This document shows positions 1 through 11,515 of a stretch of DNA of 64,000 nucleotides, piece after piece. The stretch lies in NCBI RefSeq assembly GCF_024298885.1, contig NZ_CP101166.1, positions 62,001 to 126,000 on the forward strand. Direction: 5' to 3'. Under the pieces are notes generated by a model. That model worked only from the letters and a program-made list of their open reading frames with translations. It had not been told where the DNA came from and did not search any database. This stretch comes from Haloglomus halophilum (GTDB lineage: Archaea > Halobacteriota > Halobacteria > Halobacteriales > Haloarculaceae). The first letter of the stretch is position 1, and each line of letters begins with the position of its first letter. Both the position numbers and the translations under genes were made by a program.

Positions 1-428
1 TCGGCGTCGGTGCCGGCGGGGAGGGACTCTCCGTCGCTTCCGACCCTCCCGGTGTCGACCGCGAGGAGCCGGTCGGCAACGGTATCGACGGTGACGCCGA
101 CCGGGGTGTGACAGATACCGGTGACGACGGGTCGACGGTGGTTCTCGATGCAGGTCCGGGTGGCGGGGACGCACAGGTCCAGTGTCTCGAGAGCGGCGAG
201 GGGAGCTACTGCGAGAAGAGCGGCAACGTCTCGCTCGCCGTGGTCGGGGTCGACTACGAGGGGTACAACCAGTACGACTCGACGGACCGGAGCGGGAGCT
301 TCGGCGACACCGTCGCGGTCCGGATTGGCGGCGAGCGCGTCGGGACGGCCAGCGTCAACAGCAGCGACAGTCCTGCTTCGGCCCTGGTGGGCAGGCTCGG
401 TGGCGTCGGGTTCGGGCTCTTCGGCTGA
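1..428 (+). CDS. C-terminal part of a hypothetical protein, cut by the window edge
   Basis: An open frame runs from the first bases to a TGA at 426-428 with no in-frame stop upstream, so the gene probably begins outside the window. A GTG at 108 could also be an internal start. The visible part (about 141 residues) is rich in Gly, Asp and Glu, has two cysteines close together (LESGEGSYC region) and ends in a short glycine-rich hydrophobic tail. The composition fits a secreted or surface haloarchaeal protein, but I recognise no domain. It converges on the small zinc-ribbon gene to its right. Confidence 0.5.
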   Translation, partial: GVGAGGEGLSVASDPPGVDREEPVGNGIDGDADRGVTDTGDDGSTVVLDAGPGGGDAQVQCLESGEGSYCEKSGNVSLAVVGVDYEGYNQYDSTDRSGSFGDTVAVRIGGERVGTASVNSSDSPASALVGRLGGVGFGLFG

Positions 429-437
429 GGCCACCCG

Positions 438-725
438 CTACCCCAGTACGGCGCCGACGAGGAGAACGACCGCGATCAGGACCGTCAGTACGGTGATCGC
501 GAGGAACGCGGCCTGCACGAACCGGCTGTCGGCGATGAGGCTCCGGTCGCTCGTCATCGGCTCGAGCAGCCGTCCACGGGCGCGCTCGAGCCGTCCCTCC
601 AGCCCGCCGAACCGGGCGTCGTAGTCCTCGCGGGGGATGACCACCTCGTTCCGACAGATCGCACACTGCTCGGGCGGCTCGTGATAGGTGCGCTCGCAGT
701 TCGTGCAGATCCACTCCTCCGACAC
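438..725 (-). CDS. small zinc-ribbon membrane protein
   Basis: The 95-residue protein begins with two CxxC pairs (C7/C10 and C21/C24) that can form a zinc ribbon. A basic, helical linker follows, then one hydrophobic segment from about residue 66 to the C-terminus that should anchor it in the membrane. The ribbon would face the cytoplasm if the tail is a C-terminal anchor. It lies 49 bases downstream of top6A on the same strand and could be co-transcribed with it. The function is unknown; this architecture is common among small haloarchaeal proteins. Confidence 0.75.
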   Translation of the reverse strand: MSEEWICTNCERTYHEPPEQCAICRNEVVIPREDYDARFGGLEGRLERARGRLLEPMTSDRSLIADSRFVQAAFLAITVLTVLIAVVLLVGAVLG

Positions 726-774
726 GCGTCGGTAGAGGTGTGGAGACGCGAAAAGGGTTGGCGTGGCGGGGCGG

Positions 775-1890
775 TCAGAACACGCCCATCTCGGTCAGCC
801 GCTCGGGCAGGTAGGTGTCGGTCACGAAGTCGAGGCCGCGCGAGGCGAGTGCCTGCTGCTCTGCTTTCTTCCCGATATCGAGCTGCAGCTCGATCTGTTC
901 GCGCCAGAACTCGCTCTGGAAGCGCGGGTCGTCCAGTTCGGATTCGAGCGCGTTGATGTCCGAGTCCGCCAGCGGGTCCGTCGGCAGGTCGTAGTCCACG
1001 ATGTCCTGCGGGCGGATGCCGACGAACTGCGCCGCCGGCGTGGCGAGGTACTCCGAGAGATGCGCGGACTTGATGGACCCGTACGCCACCGAGCCGTAGA
1101 TGCGGTACGACCACGGGTCGCCGTCGGTGAAGACCACGACCGGGAGGTCGAGTTCGTCGTGGAGGCGTTTGGTGATGCGACGGGTCGCGCGGGCCGGCTG
1201 GCCCTTCAGATGGACGACGATGCAGCCGTACTCCTCGTCGAAGCCGTTCTCGACCAGCCGGTCGCGCATCCCACCGGTCTCGACACAGAGGATGAACTCC
1301 GCGTCGTTGTCGAGGAACTCGATGGTGTCGGGGTTGTTGGGGATCTGGTAGCCGCCTTCGCCGACGTCCTCCTGGCAGTGGATCTCGCGCTCGCCCCGGC
1401 GGGTCTGCTCGCGCAGGAGGAGCGGGCCCATCAGCGTCGCGCCGGACTCCTCGGGCCGCATGTGGAAGTCCTCGCGGGTGACCCCGGAGACGACCTCGAG
1501 GTCCTCGACGAGGCCGTTGGAGTCGTCCTGGTCGTTGAACTGGGCGAACTCGTTGTCCCAGGACTCGCTGAGGTAGTAGAGCTCACGCAGGGTCGAGGAG
1601 CGGTCCTCCTCGAGTTGCTGGGCCAGGAACTCGATGGTGTAGATGGCCTTCAGGAGCTTCTGGGCCCCAGCCTTGGTCTTTGCCGTCCGGGTGGTCTGCC
1701 GGTCGCCCAGCACCCAGACGCCCTTCTCCTCGGAGTACTCGATGTTGCTCTTCGTCCGGGTCGGGATGCGCATCCGCGGGACGTCCCCCTCGGCGAACTG
1801 GTCGTAGAACTCGCTGGCGAGCTCGATGAGCTCCTGGCGCGCTCGTTCGCTGTTCGGCTCGGTGTCGGTGTCTGCGTTCTCGGTGCTCAT
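775..1890 (-). CDS. top6A: DNA topoisomerase VI subunit A
   Basis: This is the Spo11-like cleavage subunit of the archaeal type IIB topoisomerase, which relaxes and decatenates DNA by ATP-dependent double-strand passage. The winged-helix (CAP-like) domain carries the RELYY motif, with the catalytic tyrosine at 105/106. The Toprim domain follows, with an acidic residue in the CVETGG motif (E204) and the DGDPWS motif (about 256-261) for Mg2+. Length (371 residues) is normal for the family. The ATG lies one base after the top6B stop, so the two subunits are almost certainly translated from one mRNA with B first. Confidence 0.97.
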   Translation of the reverse strand: MSTENADTDTEPNSERARQELIELASEFYDQFAEGDVPRMRIPTRTKSNIEYSEEKGVWVLGDRQTTRTAKTKAGAQKLLKAIYTIEFLAQQLEEDRSSTLRELYYLSESWDNEFAQFNDQDDSNGLVEDLEVVSGVTREDFHMRPEESGATLMGPLLLREQTRRGEREIHCQEDVGEGGYQIPNNPDTIEFLDNDAEFILCVETGGMRDRLVENGFDEEYGCIVVHLKGQPARATRRITKRLHDELDLPVVVFTDGDPWSYRIYGSVAYGSIKSAHLSEYLATPAAQFVGIRPQDIVDYDLPTDPLADSDINALESELDDPRFQSEFWREQIELQLDIGKKAEQQALASRGLDFVTDTYLPERLTEMGVF

Positions 1891-1891
1891 A

Positions 1892-4348
1892 TCAGGCGTT
1901 GGTGGTCAGCTTCTCCTCCTCGATACCCTCGACCGCGACGTCGAACTCGGCGTCGTCGCCGACATCGTAGACCAGCTCGGCGGTCTCGCCGCCCGCCACG
2001 GAGGGTTGCCAGCGGACGAACCACTCCCCGTCCATCTCGACGACGCTGGCGTCATCCACCTCCCCGGGGTCCACCGAGCAGATGTCGGTGATCTCGGGCT
2101 CGACGGTCGTGTCGTCGTTGTTCTCGACGGCGAGCGTGACGTGGCCGTTCTCCCGGCGCCGCTCGACGAGGACGTTGTTCATGATGCGGGCCAGCGAGTC
2201 CTCGATGTGGAGGGGCTCTCGGCCGGTGACCTCGGTCAGTTTGTCGGCCATCTCGGGCAGAATCTCGGCCAGCGTATCGCGCTTCTGCCGGCGCTCGCGC
2301 AGCGACTGCTGCTTGTTGAGGTAGGTCTTCAGCTCGCGGGCGGCCTCCCGGAACGCGAGTTCGATCTCGTCCTCGATCTCGGGCACGTTGGCGACGGCGT
2401 CCTTCGACTCGCTCGTGAACGGAACGTTCGTCGAGGCGACGTGGACCATCAGCACCGCCGGCCCGTTCGGGATACCGCTGCCGCCGGGCTGGTCGAGGTT
2501 GTAGTTCCGCCAGTTGATGCGCTTGATGACGTCCACCGTCGCGCAGGCGCCGCGCTGGTAGACCAGCGGGACGCGGTTGGCGAACCGGAGGATGTCGACG
2601 GGGCCCTCGGCCTCGAGGTCGCCGCCGTAGGCGATGCCGGCCTCGACGATGAACGGGTCGCCGCCGTGGACCTCCGCGTCACGGGTGCAGGTCGCGAAGA
2701 AGTCCGCGTCGTACTCCTTTCGCAGCCCCGCATCCACGAGCTCCTCCGTGATGGGCGCCAGGCAGTCCGTCGGCGGCGAGAGGATGTCCGTCTCGCGCAT
2801 CGCCTCCAGCAGCCGGGCCACGGAGTCCCGGTCGTCGACGAGCGCCGCCACGTTCGGCGGCTCCGTCTCGACGGTCCGGGCACGGGCCCAGAGCGCGTCG
2901 ACGACGTTCTCGCGGGCCGTCTCGCCGAAGGTCCCGCCATCACGCTCGGCGGTCCGCTCGGCGGCCCAGTCGGCCCAGCCGGCCAGCGTGTCGCGGGTCA
3001 CGCGGTCGCGAGCCCCGTGGCCGACGCCGGCCTCGTGCATCTCGGCATCGGCGAAGCGGTCGGCGAGACGCCGGGCGAGGCCGTCGATGGCCGCGTCGTC
3101 CTTCCGGGTGGTGGTCGCCTCGTCGACGAGCCGGTAGCAGTCCGGCTCACGGCGGGTCGTCACCTCGCTCCAGGCGGCCGCGACGGCGTTCTCGCGGACG
3201 GTGCTCCCGAGCCGAACGTCGTGTCCGTCCTCCACCTCGTCGGCAGCCTCGTCGACCGCGTTCTCGATGTCGCCGTATCCGACGTGGTCGTGCTCCTCGA
3301 GCGCGGCGTAGACGCCCTCGGCGAAGGCCTCGGTCGCCGCGGCGCCCTTGTTCGCGGTCGCGTCGACGACGGCACCGACCACGTCGGCCTCGTCGGTCGT
3401 CCCGGGGACGCGCCAGGTCATCTCCCGGCCGAGCTGCCGGTCGCGGAAGGCGTCGACGACGTTGGTCGCGGTCGTGCCGCCGACACGGGTGAACTCCCCC
3501 TGGAGGAAGCCGCTGATGGAGTACGAATCCGTCGCCTCCAGCATCTTCTTCAGCGTGCCGAGCTCGACGCCGTGCGGGTGGGGTTTGATCTCCTCCGTCT
3601 CGGCGGGGAGCTGGTCGGTCGCACGCTCGAACTTCAGCGGCTCGTCCAGCCCCGGCTCGCGCAGTTCGAGCCGGGCGTGGGGGTTGACGACCGCCGTGTG
3701 CTCGATGTAGTCGTGGAGCTGCTGGCGGGCCCGCATGTTCCCCTCCATCTCGAGCTCGATGCGGGTACCGTGTGGGCGCTCCCACGTCGTCGCCTCGTCG
3801 GTGTCGATCTCGGGCTCGTTGGCGTCCGTGTCGATGATGAGTTCGAAGTAGCGTGCCTCCCCACCACGGGGCTTGGAGGTGATCTTCGCGGGCTTGCCGG
3901 AGGTGAGCTGCGAGTGCATCACCGCGGCGGAGATACCGATTCCCTGCTGGCCACGGTTCTGCTCGCGCTTGCCGAACCGGGAGCCGTACAGCAGTTTGCC
4001 GAAGATCTTCGGCACCTGCTCCTTCGTGATGCCGGGGCCGTTGTCCTCGACGACGAGCCGGTAGTAGTCGCCGGCCTCCTCGATCTCGACGTAGATATCG
4101 GGCAGGATGCCGGCCTCCTCGGTCGCGTCGAGGGCGTTGTCCACCGCCTCCTTGACGGCGGTCACCAGCCCCCGGGCGCCCGAGTCGAAGCCGAGCATGT
4201 GCTTGTTCTTCTCGAAGAACTCGGCGATGGAGATGGCCCGCTGCTCCCGGGCGAGTTCCTCGGCGATGCCGTCGCCATCGCCGCCGTTGCCGTCACCATC
4301 GCCGTCGCCACCCCCGTCACCGCCGAGTTCCGACTGGAACGAAGTCAT
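1892..4348 (-). CDS. top6B: DNA topoisomerase VI subunit B
   Basis: This is the ATPase subunit of topoisomerase VI. The GHKL fold is shown by [19 protein letters not shown] and [10 protein letters not shown] in the N-terminal third; a transducer domain follows. At 818 residues it is clearly longer than crenarchaeal homologues of roughly 530. The extra mass is an alanine- and acid-rich stretch after the GHKL and small helical domains (about residues 320-540) plus a C-terminal beta-rich domain after about 710. Large B subunits are usual in haloarchaea as far as I recall. A glycine/aspartate-rich linker follows the start. It heads the top6BA operon and is divergent from gyrB. Confidence 0.97.
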   Translation of the reverse strand: MTSFQSELGGDGGGDGDGDGNGGDGDGIAEELAREQRAISIAEFFEKNKHMLGFDSGARGLVTAVKEAVDNALDATEEAGILPDIYVEIEEAGDYYRLVVEDNGPGITKEQVPKIFGKLLYGSRFGKREQNRGQQGIGISAAVMHSQLTSGKPAKITSKPRGGEARYFELIIDTDANEPEIDTDEATTWERPHGTRIELEMEGNMRARQQLHDYIEHTAVVNPHARLELREPGLDEPLKFERATDQLPAETEEIKPHPHGVELGTLKKMLEATDSYSISGFLQGEFTRVGGTTATNVVDAFRDRQLGREMTWRVPGTTDEADVVGAVVDATANKGAAATEAFAEGVYAALEEHDHVGYGDIENAVDEAADEVEDGHDVRLGSTVRENAVAAAWSEVTTRREPDCYRLVDEATTTRKDDAAIDGLARRLADRFADAEMHEAGVGHGARDRVTRDTLAGWADWAAERTAERDGGTFGETARENVVDALWARARTVETEPPNVAALVDDRDSVARLLEAMRETDILSPPTDCLAPITEELVDAGLRKEYDADFFATCTRDAEVHGGDPFIVEAGIAYGGDLEAEGPVDILRFANRVPLVYQRGACATVDVIKRINWRNYNLDQPGGSGIPNGPAVLMVHVASTNVPFTSESKDAVANVPEIEDEIELAFREAARELKTYLNKQQSLRERRQKRDTLAEILPEMADKLTEVTGREPLHIEDSLARIMNNVLVERRRENGHVTLAVENNDDTTVEPEITDICSVDPGEVDDASVVEMDGEWFVRWQPSVAGGETAELVYDVGDDAEFDVAVEGIEEEKLTTNA

Positions 4349-4374
4349 TCGTGTGGGACCCCTATCCCCCGAGA

Positions 4375-4385
4375 AGGTAAAACCT
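4375..4385 (-). promoter_or_regulatory. TATA-like promoter element of top6BA
   Basis: On the minus strand this reads AGGTTTTACCT, a near-symmetric A/T-centred element about 30 bases from the top6B ATG. That is the spacing expected for a near-leaderless haloarchaeal transcript. It shares AGGTTTTA with the gyrB element on the other strand. The assignment rests on position and composition only. Confidence 0.55.
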
Positions 4386-4512
4386 GCCCGCTACCGTGGT
4401 GGAAGTGGAACGGCCTCGTCCGACATCCGGCTGCCGTCTGTCGGTCACGGCCGGAGCGACAGCGGCGACCGCCACTCCAGCAGTACGTAGCTGACTTTCG
4501 CGCGCGCGTGCG

Positions 4513-4525
4513 AGGTTTTAAACCT
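4513..4525 (+). promoter_or_regulatory. TATA-like promoter element of gyrBA, with a TSS-proximal inverted repeat
   Basis: AGGTTTTAAACCT is a perfect inverted repeat around one central base, centred about 32 bases before the gyrB ATG, so the predicted leader is only about five bases. A second small inverted repeat, CTACC-CGT-GGTAG (4535-4547), sits at the predicted transcription start. Both are plausible protein- or supercoiling-sensitive sites, which I infer from position. Confidence 0.55.
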
Positions 4526-4551
4526 GAACGCACACTACCCGTGGTAGATAG

Positions 4552-6468
<1,917 letters not shown>

Positions 6469-6551
6469 AATATTCCAGAATTTGACACCAAAATGGAAAC
6501 CAAACTAGATACGAGGCAGTTCGAAGACGGATCGAGAACGGGGACCGAACG

Positions 6552-9083
6552 ATGAGTTCCGACGTTCCTGACGCCCCCGACGAGGTCGCGGAGCGGGTCG
6601 AGAGCGTCCGCGTCGAGGACGAGATGGAGCAGTCGTACATCGACTACGCGATGAGCGTCATCGTCGGGCGCGCGCTGCCCGACGCCCGTGACGGCCTGAA
6701 GCCGGTCCAGCGGCGCATCCTCTACGCCCTGCACGAGATGGGTGTCACCTCCAACTCCGGCCACCGCAAGTCCTCGAACGTCGTCGGGGAGACGATGGGT
6801 AACTACCACCCCCACGGCGACAGCGCCATCTACGACGCGCTGGCGCGGATGGCCCAGGAGTTCTCGCTACGCTACCCGCTCGTCGACGGCCAGGGGAACT
6901 TCGGGAGCATCGACGGTGACCCGCCCGCGGCGATGCGGTACACGGAGGCCCGCATGGCGCCACTGGCCGAGGAGATGCTGGCCGACATCGAGAAGGGCAC
7001 CGTCGACTTCGAAGCCAACTACGACGACCGACTGACCGAGCCTGCCGTGTTGCCGGCGGCACTGCCGAACCTCCTGCTGAACGGTGCCTCCGGTATCGCG
7101 GTCGGGATGAGCACGAACATCCCGCCGCACAACCTGGGCGAGGTGGTCGACGCCTGCATCCACGTCATCGAGAACCCCGAGTGCCCCATCTCGGACCTCA
7201 TCGCCACGAAGGAGTCCGACGGCCCCATCAAGGGCCCCGACTTCCCGACCGGCGCACGTATCGTCGGCAAGGAGGGCGTCTACGACGCCTACACGACCGG
7301 CAAGGGCCGGGTCCGCGTTCGGGCGGAGTACGACGTGGAGCACAACGAGGGCGGGAAGGACCGTATCATCATCACCGCGTTCCCGTACCAGGAGAACAAG
7401 GCGCGCCGCATCGAGCGCATCGCCGACGACGTCAACGACGGGAAGATCGAGGGCATCACGGACATCCGCGACGAGTCCGACCGTGACGGGGTCCGGGTGG
7501 TCATCGAGCTGAAGCGGGGCGCGAACACGGAGGTCGTGGAGAACCAGCTCGTCGAGCGCCACCTCGAGGGCACGTTCGGCGTCAACTGCGTCGCGCTCGT
7601 CGACGGTCAGCCCCAGCGGCTGGACCTCAAGCGGATGCTGGAGGTGTACGTCGACCACCGCCGCGAGGTGGTGCGCCGGCGCTCCCAGTTCGAACTCGAC
7701 GAGGCCGAGGACCGTGCCCACATCCTCGAGGGCCGGCTGCAGGCGCTGCAGAACGTCGACGAGGTCGTCGAACTCATCCGCAACAGCGAGGACCGGACGG
7801 CGGCCATCGAGGCGCTCCAGACCGACGAGGACGCACTCGGCTTCACGCTGAGCGAGGCCCAGGCCGAGCACATCGTCCGGATGCAGCTGGGGTCGCTCAC
7901 CTCGATGGAGGCCGCCGACGTGGAGACCGAGTACGAGGAGGTCCAGGCCGAGATCGAGCGCCTGGAGACCATCCTCGGCTCCCAGGCCGAACTCGACCGC
8001 GTCGTGACCGAGGAGCTGGAGGAGATGAAGGAGACGTACGACGACGAGCGCCGGACGAGCTTCATGGAGGACGTGGGCTCGGTCACGCGCGAGGACCTCA
8101 TCCCCGAGGAGGACGTGGTCGTCGTCGTCACCGAGGAGGACTACGTCAAGCGGATGCCGCTCGACGACTTCGACCCGCAGCACCGCGGCGGGAAGGGTAT
8201 CATCGGCGTCCGCCCGAAGGACGGGGACCGCGTCGCAACCGTCTTCGAGGCCAACACGCACGATTACCTGCTCTGCTTCACGAGCAAGGGCCAGGTCTAC
8301 CGCCTGAAGACCTACGAGATCCCCGAGATGGGCCGCACGGCCCGCGGGACCTCGGCCCAGCAGGTGCTCGACCTCGACGGTGACGAGGAGATCAACGCCG
8401 TCGTCGACGTGGCGGACCTCGACGAGGAGGACTTCCTCGCGATGGTCACCCGGAACGGCTACGTGAAGCGGACCGGCGTCGGCAAGTTCGAGAACGTCCA
8501 CTCCGGCGGCATCCGTGCCATCAAACTGGAGGAGGGCGACAGTCTCGCCGACGTGGAGGTGACCGACGGCGGGATGGACCTCGTCATCGCCAGCCGACGA
8601 GGGATGACAATCCGGTTCGACGAGGAGGAGGCCCGGTCGATGGGCCGGACCGCACGCGGCGTGAACGGCATCAAACTCCAGGACGACGACGAGGTCGCCG
8701 GCCTCGTCGCCACCCACGACGAGGACGAGCGCGCGCTGCTGACCGTCACCCGGCAGGGGTACGGCAAGCGCACGCGCCTCGCGGAGTACCGCCGGCAGTC
8801 CCGCTACGGCAAGGGCCTCATCGACATCAAGACCAACGAGCGAAACGGCCACGTCGTCTCCGTCAACGCCGTCACGGACGACGACGGACTCGTCATCATG
8901 AGCGAGAGCGGACAGATCATGCGCACCCACGTCGACGAGGTGTCGACGCAGGGCCGCAACACGATGGGCGTCGTCGTGATGAAACTCGATGATGACGACT
9001 GGGTCGCCAGCGTCGACACCATCCCCGCGGCCGACAACGACCCCGACGCCGAGGACGACGCCACCATCGAGACCGACGCGTAA
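6552..9083 (+). CDS. gyrA: DNA gyrase subunit A
   Basis: This is the DNA breakage-rejoining subunit of gyrase. The winged-helix domain carries the RYTEARM motif with the catalytic tyrosine at 130, after the conserved [12 protein letters not shown] and HPHGD segments. A coiled-coil tower domain spans about 370-480. The C-terminal beta-pinwheel contains PQHRGGKGI, equivalent to the GyrA box required for wrapping DNA and supercoiling, so this is gyrase rather than a topoisomerase IV ParC. The tail is highly acidic. At 843 residues the length is usual. Confidence 0.97.
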   Translation: MSSDVPDAPDEVAERVESVRVEDEMEQSYIDYAMSVIVGRALPDARDGLKPVQRRILYALHEMGVTSNSGHRKSSNVVGETMGNYHPHGDSAIYDALARMAQEFSLRYPLVDGQGNFGSIDGDPPAAMRYTEARMAPLAEEMLADIEKGTVDFEANYDDRLTEPAVLPAALPNLLLNGASGIAVGMSTNIPPHNLGEVVDACIHVIENPECPISDLIATKESDGPIKGPDFPTGARIVGKEGVYDAYTTGKGRVRVRAEYDVEHNEGGKDRIIITAFPYQENKARRIERIADDVNDGKIEGITDIRDESDRDGVRVVIELKRGANTEVVENQLVERHLEGTFGVNCVALVDGQPQRLDLKRMLEVYVDHRREVVRRRSQFELDEAEDRAHILEGRLQALQNVDEVVELIRNSEDRTAAIEALQTDEDALGFTLSEAQAEHIVRMQLGSLTSMEAADVETEYEEVQAEIERLETILGSQAELDRVVTEELEEMKETYDDERRTSFMEDVGSVTREDLIPEEDVVVVVTEEDYVKRMPLDDFDPQHRGGKGIIGVRPKDGDRVATVFEANTHDYLLCFTSKGQVYRLKTYEIPEMGRTARGTSAQQVLDLDGDEEINAVVDVADLDEEDFLAMVTRNGYVKRTGVGKFENVHSGGIRAIKLEEGDSLADVEVTDGGMDLVIASRRGMTIRFDEEEARSMGRTARGVNGIKLQDDDEVAGLVATHDEDERALLTVTRQGYGKRTRLAEYRRQSRYGKGLIDIKTNERNGHVVSVNAVTDDDGLVIMSESGQIMRTHVDEVSTQGRNTMGVVVMKLDDDDWVASVDTIPAADNDPDAEDDATIETDA

Positions 9084-9120
9084 CAGCGACCTCCCCGCCT
9101 GCACTTTTGCTCGCGGCAGA

Positions 9121-9546
9121 TTACTCCTCGCCGTCCTCGTAGAAGCGTTCGTCCAGCGCCCGCCGTGGCTCGTCTGCCTCCTCGTACCGGTCGTCGAGGG
9201 CCGCCTGGCTCGGGGCCGTCTCCGCCTCGCCGGCGACGCGGTCGACGCGCAGCTGGGTCCGTTCCTCGCTGAGGCCGAGGCTCTCTGCCATCCGCCGCTC
9301 GACCTCCTCGGGGTCGTCGGCCTTCGAGCCGACCTTCCGGGCGATGAGGAACAGCCCGGTCCCGACGGCGGCGAACAGGACGGTCAGGGCGCCGATGGCG
9401 ACGAGGGCACCGGCCTCGCCACCGACCCAGAGCGCGCCGACCAGCGCCACGAGCACGACGACGAGCACCGCGCCGGCAGCGATGAGCGCCGCACTCACCC
9501 GGTCGTCGGCAGCGGCCGCACCGTTCGCTCCTGCGTCTCCGGTCAC
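9121..9546 (-). CDS. two-helix membrane protein with acidic cytoplasmic tail
   Basis: A GTG at 9546 is preferred because an upstream in-frame ATG at 9654 would overlap the divergent methyltransferase start. The 141-residue product has a short polar N-terminus, two adjacent hydrophobic helices (about 18-42 and 44-70), a basic stretch (ARKVGSK) that should face the cytoplasm, then a charged helical tail ending in many acidic residues. No family is recognised. Its 3' end faces gyrA. Confidence 0.65.
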   Translation of the reverse strand: MTGDAGANGAAAADDRVSAALIAAGAVLVVVLVALVGALWVGGEAGALVAIGALTVLFAAVGTGLFLIARKVGSKADDPEEVERRMAESLGLSEERTQLRVDRVAGEAETAPSQAALDDRYEEADEPRRALDERFYEDGEE

Positions 9547-9643
9547 ACCCGAACCCAGGGACTGCCACCTCAAAACGCTGGCCCCCGCGGTCCCCGGGGG
9601 GACGACCGCCAGACCCTTGCTCGATGCGGGCACCCGGACGACC

Positions 9644-10303
9644 GTGACGGGCATCCAGTCCCAGTCGCACGCCGACCGCGTGTACGACTGGTGGAGCCAG
9701 CACCCGGGGCTGTTCGACCTGTTCGCGGGCGCCGCGTTCTTCGGGCGCTACCGCGCCCTCCGCGAGACCGCCGTCGACCGCCTCGAGCTCGCTCCCGGCG
9801 ACCGTGTGCTGGACCTCGCCTGCGGGACGGGCCCGAACGTCCCGATGCTCGTCGACCGGACTGGCGACGAGGGCACGGTCCTGGGCCTCGACCACTCGCG
9901 CGGGATGGTCGCGGCCGCGCGCGACCGGGGCCACGAGCAGGACCACGCGCCCGTCCGCGTCGCTCGCGCGGACGCGGGTTCGCTGCCGCTCCCCGACGAT
10001 GCGATGGACGCGGCGCTGTGTACGCTCTCGCTGTCGGCCATCCCCGACCACCTCGCGGCCATCCAGGAACTCCGGCGGGTCGTCCGGCCCGGCGGCCGCG
10101 TCGTCGTCCTCGATGCACAGCCCTACCAGTCGGGGCCGATGCGCCTGTTCAACCCCCTCGTCAACTACGTCTCCGCGGTCGCGACGAACTGGTACCCGGA
10201 CCGCCACCTCCCCACCGACCTCCGTGCGGCGTTCGGTGCCGACCGGGTCGACGTGGACCTGTACAACGGCGGGACGGCGTTCGTGGCGACGGCCGAACTT
10301 TAG
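9644..10303 (+). CDS. class I SAM-dependent methyltransferase (UbiE-like)
   Basis: The 219-residue protein has a Rossmann-type SAM site: motif I is VLDLACGTGPN (55-65), followed by an acidic loop (LGLDHS), a motif around ADAGSLPLPDD and RRVVRPGGRVVVLD after it, as in UbiE/COQ5-like enzymes. The FDLFAG segment near the N-terminus also fits such enzymes. The GTG at 9644 starts the conserved sequence; longer starts would run through the divergent membrane-protein gene. The substrate cannot be read from sequence. Confidence 0.85.
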   Translation: MTGIQSQSHADRVYDWWSQHPGLFDLFAGAAFFGRYRALRETAVDRLELAPGDRVLDLACGTGPNVPMLVDRTGDEGTVLGLDHSRGMVAAARDRGHEQDHAPVRVARADAGSLPLPDDAMDAALCTLSLSAIPDHLAAIQELRRVVRPGGRVVVLDAQPYQSGPMRLFNPLVNYVSAVATNWYPDRHLPTDLRAAFGADRVDVDLYNGGTAFVATAEL

Positions 10304-10383
10304 AAATACTCGAGTGTTTCACGATACATCTACAATAAATCTACAATACAAGTCTTAAAGGTCCGCCCCTAACAGAAATGCAC

Positions 10384-10398
10384 ATTCAATATATGAAT
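10384..10398. promoter_or_regulatory. orphan A/T-rich palindrome
   Basis: ATTCA-ATATA-TGAAT lies in a locally AT-rich stretch (about 10300-10410) between the convergent methyltransferase and arginase genes. The same stretch has a short direct repeat (ATCTACAATA, twice near 10327-10350). No gene starts here on either strand, so it is either a site for a DNA-binding protein or an unannotated small RNA promoter. Confidence 0.3.
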
Positions 10399-10410
10399 AG
10401 CATACCGTGC

Positions 10411-10547
10411 GAGCGCGGTTTCACCGGCACGAGGGCGCGAAGCGCCCGAGTGCCGGCTTTTTTCTGAACGTTTTTTGCGACGAGTGGTTCCCGCAGGCGG
10501 GCGGCGAAGCCGCCCGCCGAGGAAACCCGAGTCGGAAAAAAGCTCGT
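10411..10547 (-). repeat. 3'-end module, copy 1 (terminator-like, downstream of arginase)
   Basis: Read on the minus strand, the module starts two bases after the arginase TGA with GAGCTTTTTT. Next come a perfect 10-bp hairpin (10496-10505 with 10509-10518, loop GAA on the plus strand), the box CGCAAAAAACGTTCAGA (10463-10479) and a nested hairpin with CCGGCAC/GTGCCGG outer arms (10424-10430 with 10450-10456). The T run directly after the stop suggests it also ends transcription. It closely matches copy 4 at 62990-63124 in layout and in its single-stranded words. Confidence 0.7.
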
Positions 10548-11447
10548 TCAGAGGATACGCTTCCCCAGCGCGCTCGCGACCAGTTCGACCCCGAGTTCGG
10601 CGGTCCGGTTCAGTTCGTCGAGGATGGGGTTGACCTCGACGAGTTCCATCGAGACGAGCTGGTCGCGGTGGTCGGCGACCTCCTCCATCGCGGCATGGGC
10701 TTCACGGTAGGTGGCGCCGCCCCGGACCGGCGTCCCGACGCCGGGGGCCTCGTCCGGGTCGAGGAAGTCCATGTCCAGCGAGGCATGGAAGCCGTCGGTC
10801 CCCCCGGTCGCCACGTCGACGGCATCGTCGGCGACGGCCGGGAGCCCCCGGTGGTCGATGTCGCTCATCGTGTAGACGCTCACGTCCGAGTCGGCGAGGG
10901 CGTCGCGCTCGGCGTCGTCGAGGTCGCGGATACCGACCAGCGCGACGTTCTCGGGGTCGATACCGGCGCGAGCCCAGTCGTGGCCGGCGAACTCGCCGAC
11001 GCCGAGTGCGGCCGCCAGGCTCATGCCGTGGACGTTGCCGGAGGGCGTCGTCGAGGGGGTGTTGTAGTCGCCATGCGCGTCGAACCAGACGACACCGAGG
11101 TCGCGGTCGCGCGCGGCACCGCCCATCGAGCCGATGGCGATGGAGTGGTCGCCACCGAGGACGAGCGGGAGGGAGTCGTCGGCAACTGTCTCGGCCACCT
11201 CGTCGGCGAGCGCGGTGCAGACCTCCCGCGTCTCGCCGAGGAACTTCGCCCGGTCGCCGTACTCCCCGCCGGCCCCGTCGTGGGTCTCGGGGCGCGGAAC
11301 CGGCAGGTCACCGCGGTCCGCACAGGGGTGGCCTGCAGCCTCGACCGCGTCGGCGAGCCCGGCATACCGGATGGCCGACGGCCCCATGTCCACGCCACGC
11401 CGGTCGGCGCCGAGGTCCATGGGGACGCCGATGAGTCGAACGTTCAT
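10548..11447 (-). CDS. rocF: arginase
   Basis: This is a ureohydrolase that splits arginine to ornithine and urea using a binuclear Mn centre. Metal-binding motifs are GGDHSIA (98-104), DAHGDYNT (123-130) and SLDMDFLDP (223-231). TPSGNVHGM after the second motif is the arginase substrate loop, which favours arginase over agmatinase. The ATG at 11447 (299 residues) is preferred to one nine codons upstream, because a TATA-like ACCCTAT sits about 30 bases before it. It lies downstream of the epimerase gene on the same strand, with 68 bases between. Confidence 0.92.
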   Translation of the reverse strand: MNVRLIGVPMDLGADRRGVDMGPSAIRYAGLADAVEAAGHPCADRGDLPVPRPETHDGAGGEYGDRAKFLGETREVCTALADEVAETVADDSLPLVLGGDHSIAIGSMGGAARDRDLGVVWFDAHGDYNTPSTTPSGNVHGMSLAAALGVGEFAGHDWARAGIDPENVALVGIRDLDDAERDALADSDVSVYTMSDIDHRGLPAVADDAVDVATGGTDGFHASLDMDFLDPDEAPGVGTPVRGGATYREAHAAMEEVADHRDQLVSMELVEVNPILDELNRTAELGVELVASALGKRIL

Positions 11448-11515
11448 GCTCGGCGGTGCGAGTCCCTCCGGCATAGGGTTGTGGTCGTGCGCGCCGCGGG
11501 AACACCCCAGCCCTG

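Noticed and set aside
10548..11447. Agmatinase instead of arginase
   Set aside because: The substrate loop TPSGNVHGM and the length fit arginase; agmatinases have a different loop after the DAH motif. Some uncertainty remains.
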